Origin: JAQUCI01 sp964553255 | GTDB taxonomy: Bacteria; Bacillota_I; Bacilli_A; Erysipelotrichales; Erysipelotrichaceae | Reading direction: 5' to 3' | NCBI GenBank assembly: GCA_964553255.1 | Contig: CAZKJS010000018.1 | Span: 1 to 32,768, forward strand | DNA: 32,768 nucleotides | Part shown: positions 31,917-32,768 of the stretch, in pieces | How positions within the stretch are numbered: the first letter of the stretch is position 1 | How the letters are laid out: each line of letters begins with the position of its first letter | The notes under the pieces: model-generated | Told to the model about the DNA's origin: nothing | What the model saw: only the letters and a program-made list of their open reading frames with translations | Databases searched by the model: none | Program-made: the position numbers and the translations under genes

Positions 31917-32768
31917 ATGAAGTTGTTTAAGCTTTTATTAAGCATTTTATTGTCATTCACATTGGTTGCTTGTACTGGTACAGGTGATAAAGACAAAGAA
32001 CCAAGTGGTCCAGTTGAATTGATTATTTGGAATACTTATTCCGAACATCATGCAGAAGCATACAACAAAATTGTTGAAGACTTCAACGCATCACAAAGTG
32101 AAGTAAAGGTTATTGTTCAACCACAAGCTTATCAAGATTATGAAGCTAAAATCTTACAGGCTGTAAGAAATGGTGTAGGACCAGATGTAGTAAGTGCTTA
32201 TCCGACTGCAGTATCTGCTTATATCGATGAAGGTTTATTAGTAGATTTCGCACCGTTTATTAATGGTAGTGATGGAATCGCTGATTTCAAAGATAATTTG
32301 ATTGGTAAACTCTATGGTGAAATCACACAATGGGGTGAAGAATCAATTTATATGATTCCAGTAGTTCAAACATCTGAAGTATTATTCTATAACGCTACAT
32401 GGTATGAAGAATTAAATTTGAATGTTCCTACAACTTGGGAAGAATTAGAAGCTAATAGTCGTGTTATCTTAGCGAATAAAGGCGTTCCTGGTTTTGGAAC
32501 TGATTCAGAAATTGATACATTCCAAGACTTAATTGTTCAAGCGGGTTCAGGTTATATCAATCCAACAACAAAGTCAGTTGAATTCGATAACGAAATAGCT
32601 TTAGCACAATTAACATGGTTCTCAGAATTAGTTAGTGAAGGTGTATTCCGTTTAGTTGGTGAAGATTTCTATTTCTCTAATCCTTTCGGATCACAAGCAG
32701 TTGGTTCTTACTTAGGATCAAGCGCTGGTGTACAGTATGCATTAGGCGCTGCTGGTGATAAATTCACA
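31917..32768 (+). CDS. Extracellular solute-binding lipoprotein of an ABC importer (3' end beyond window)
   Basis: The reading frame is open from the ATG to the window end, 284 codons, so the protein is partial. A signal peptide with basic start and hydrophobic core ends in the lipobox LVAC, with Cys19 as the lipidated residue, followed by a flexible Gly/Asp/Lys linker. The mature part looks like a family 1 solute-binding protein for sugars or glycerol-3-phosphate-like ligands: LIIWNTYSEHHAEAYNKI, then EAKILQAVRNGVGPDVV, then NATWYEELNLNVPTTWEEL. The permease and ATPase genes probably lie to the right. SD AAAGGAGG is strong, as expected for an abundant binding protein. The ligand cannot be named from the sequence. 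Confidence 0.9.
   Translation, partial: MKLFKLLLSILLSFTLVACTGTGDKDKEPSGPVELIIWNTYSEHHAEAYNKIVEDFNASQSEVKVIVQPQAYQDYEAKILQAVRNGVGPDVVSAYPTAVSAYIDEGLLVDFAPFINGSDGIADFKDNLIGKLYGEITQWGEESIYMIPVVQTSEVLFYNATWYEELNLNVPTTWEELEANSRVILANKGVPGFGTDSEIDTFQDLIVQAGSGYINPTTKSVEFDNEIALAQLTWFSELVSEGVFRLVGEDFYFSNPFGSQAVGSYLGSSAGVQYALGAAGDKFT

Overview
The window is an AT-rich chromosomal segment from a low-GC Gram-positive bacterium (Bacillota). It is almost wholly housekeeping genes, densely packed and mostly on the plus strand. The gene order follows the Bacillus subtilis chromosome closely: argS-rpoE(delta)-murA, rpmE-tdk-prfA-prmC-tsaC-glyA-upp-atpIBEFHAGDC-ywzB-mbl, then tilS-hpt-ftsH-hslO-dusB-lysS. The sporulation genes that sit among these in B. 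subtilis (spoIIR, spoIID, spoIIQ, spoIIID, spoIIE) are absent. With mbl and tagO present, this suggests a walled, probably rod-shaped, non-sporulating lineage. An Erysipelotrichia-like organism is my best guess, but the taxonomy is inference. A run of 10 Ns at 1564-1573 shows that the sequence is a scaffolded draft.

Layout. 1-273: terminator of an upstream unit, then a strong promoter and a long leader for argS. 274-3690: argS (interrupted by the gap), rpoE and murA, each unit closed by an intrinsic terminator. 3689-7246: a LysR regulator divergent from a split chromate-type transporter (two chrA halves), then a DUF1846/UPF0371 gene that converges on and overlaps the second half. 7343-12830: a SpoU-type RNA methyltransferase, rpmE, tdk, prfA-prmC, tsaC-glyA. 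12893-20315: upp, the complete F1Fo ATP synthase operon and a ywzB-like gene. 20420-22518: mbl and tagO (cell shape and wall polymer priming). 22540-29682: tilS, hpt, ftsH, hslO, dusB and lysS.

The accessory part begins at the lysS stop codon. The last 23 bases of lysS are repeated exactly at 31633-31655, directly before a terminator that looks like lysS's own original one. The 1.97 kb between the copies holds a long hairpin, a promoter with a 33-bp-spaced direct repeat, an intact AAA_14/DUF4143 ATPase and a decayed C-terminal fragment of a winged-helix regulator. This looks like a small integrated element or its remnant. After it comes a lipoprotein solute-binding protein of an ABC importer, cut off by the window end, with a dyad operator candidate and a leader hairpin upstream.

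How the genes work together. Translation and RNA modification dominate: two aminoacyl-tRNA synthetases, RF1 with its methylase, L31, and the tRNA modification enzymes TsaC, TilS and DusB plus a SpoU methyltransferase. Nucleotide salvage (tdk, upp, hpt), one-carbon supply (glyA), energy coupling (atp), quality control (ftsH, hslO) and envelope synthesis (murA, mbl, tagO) fill the rest. Promoters mostly have an extended -10 (TGN-TATAAT) with a weak -35 and very short leaders.
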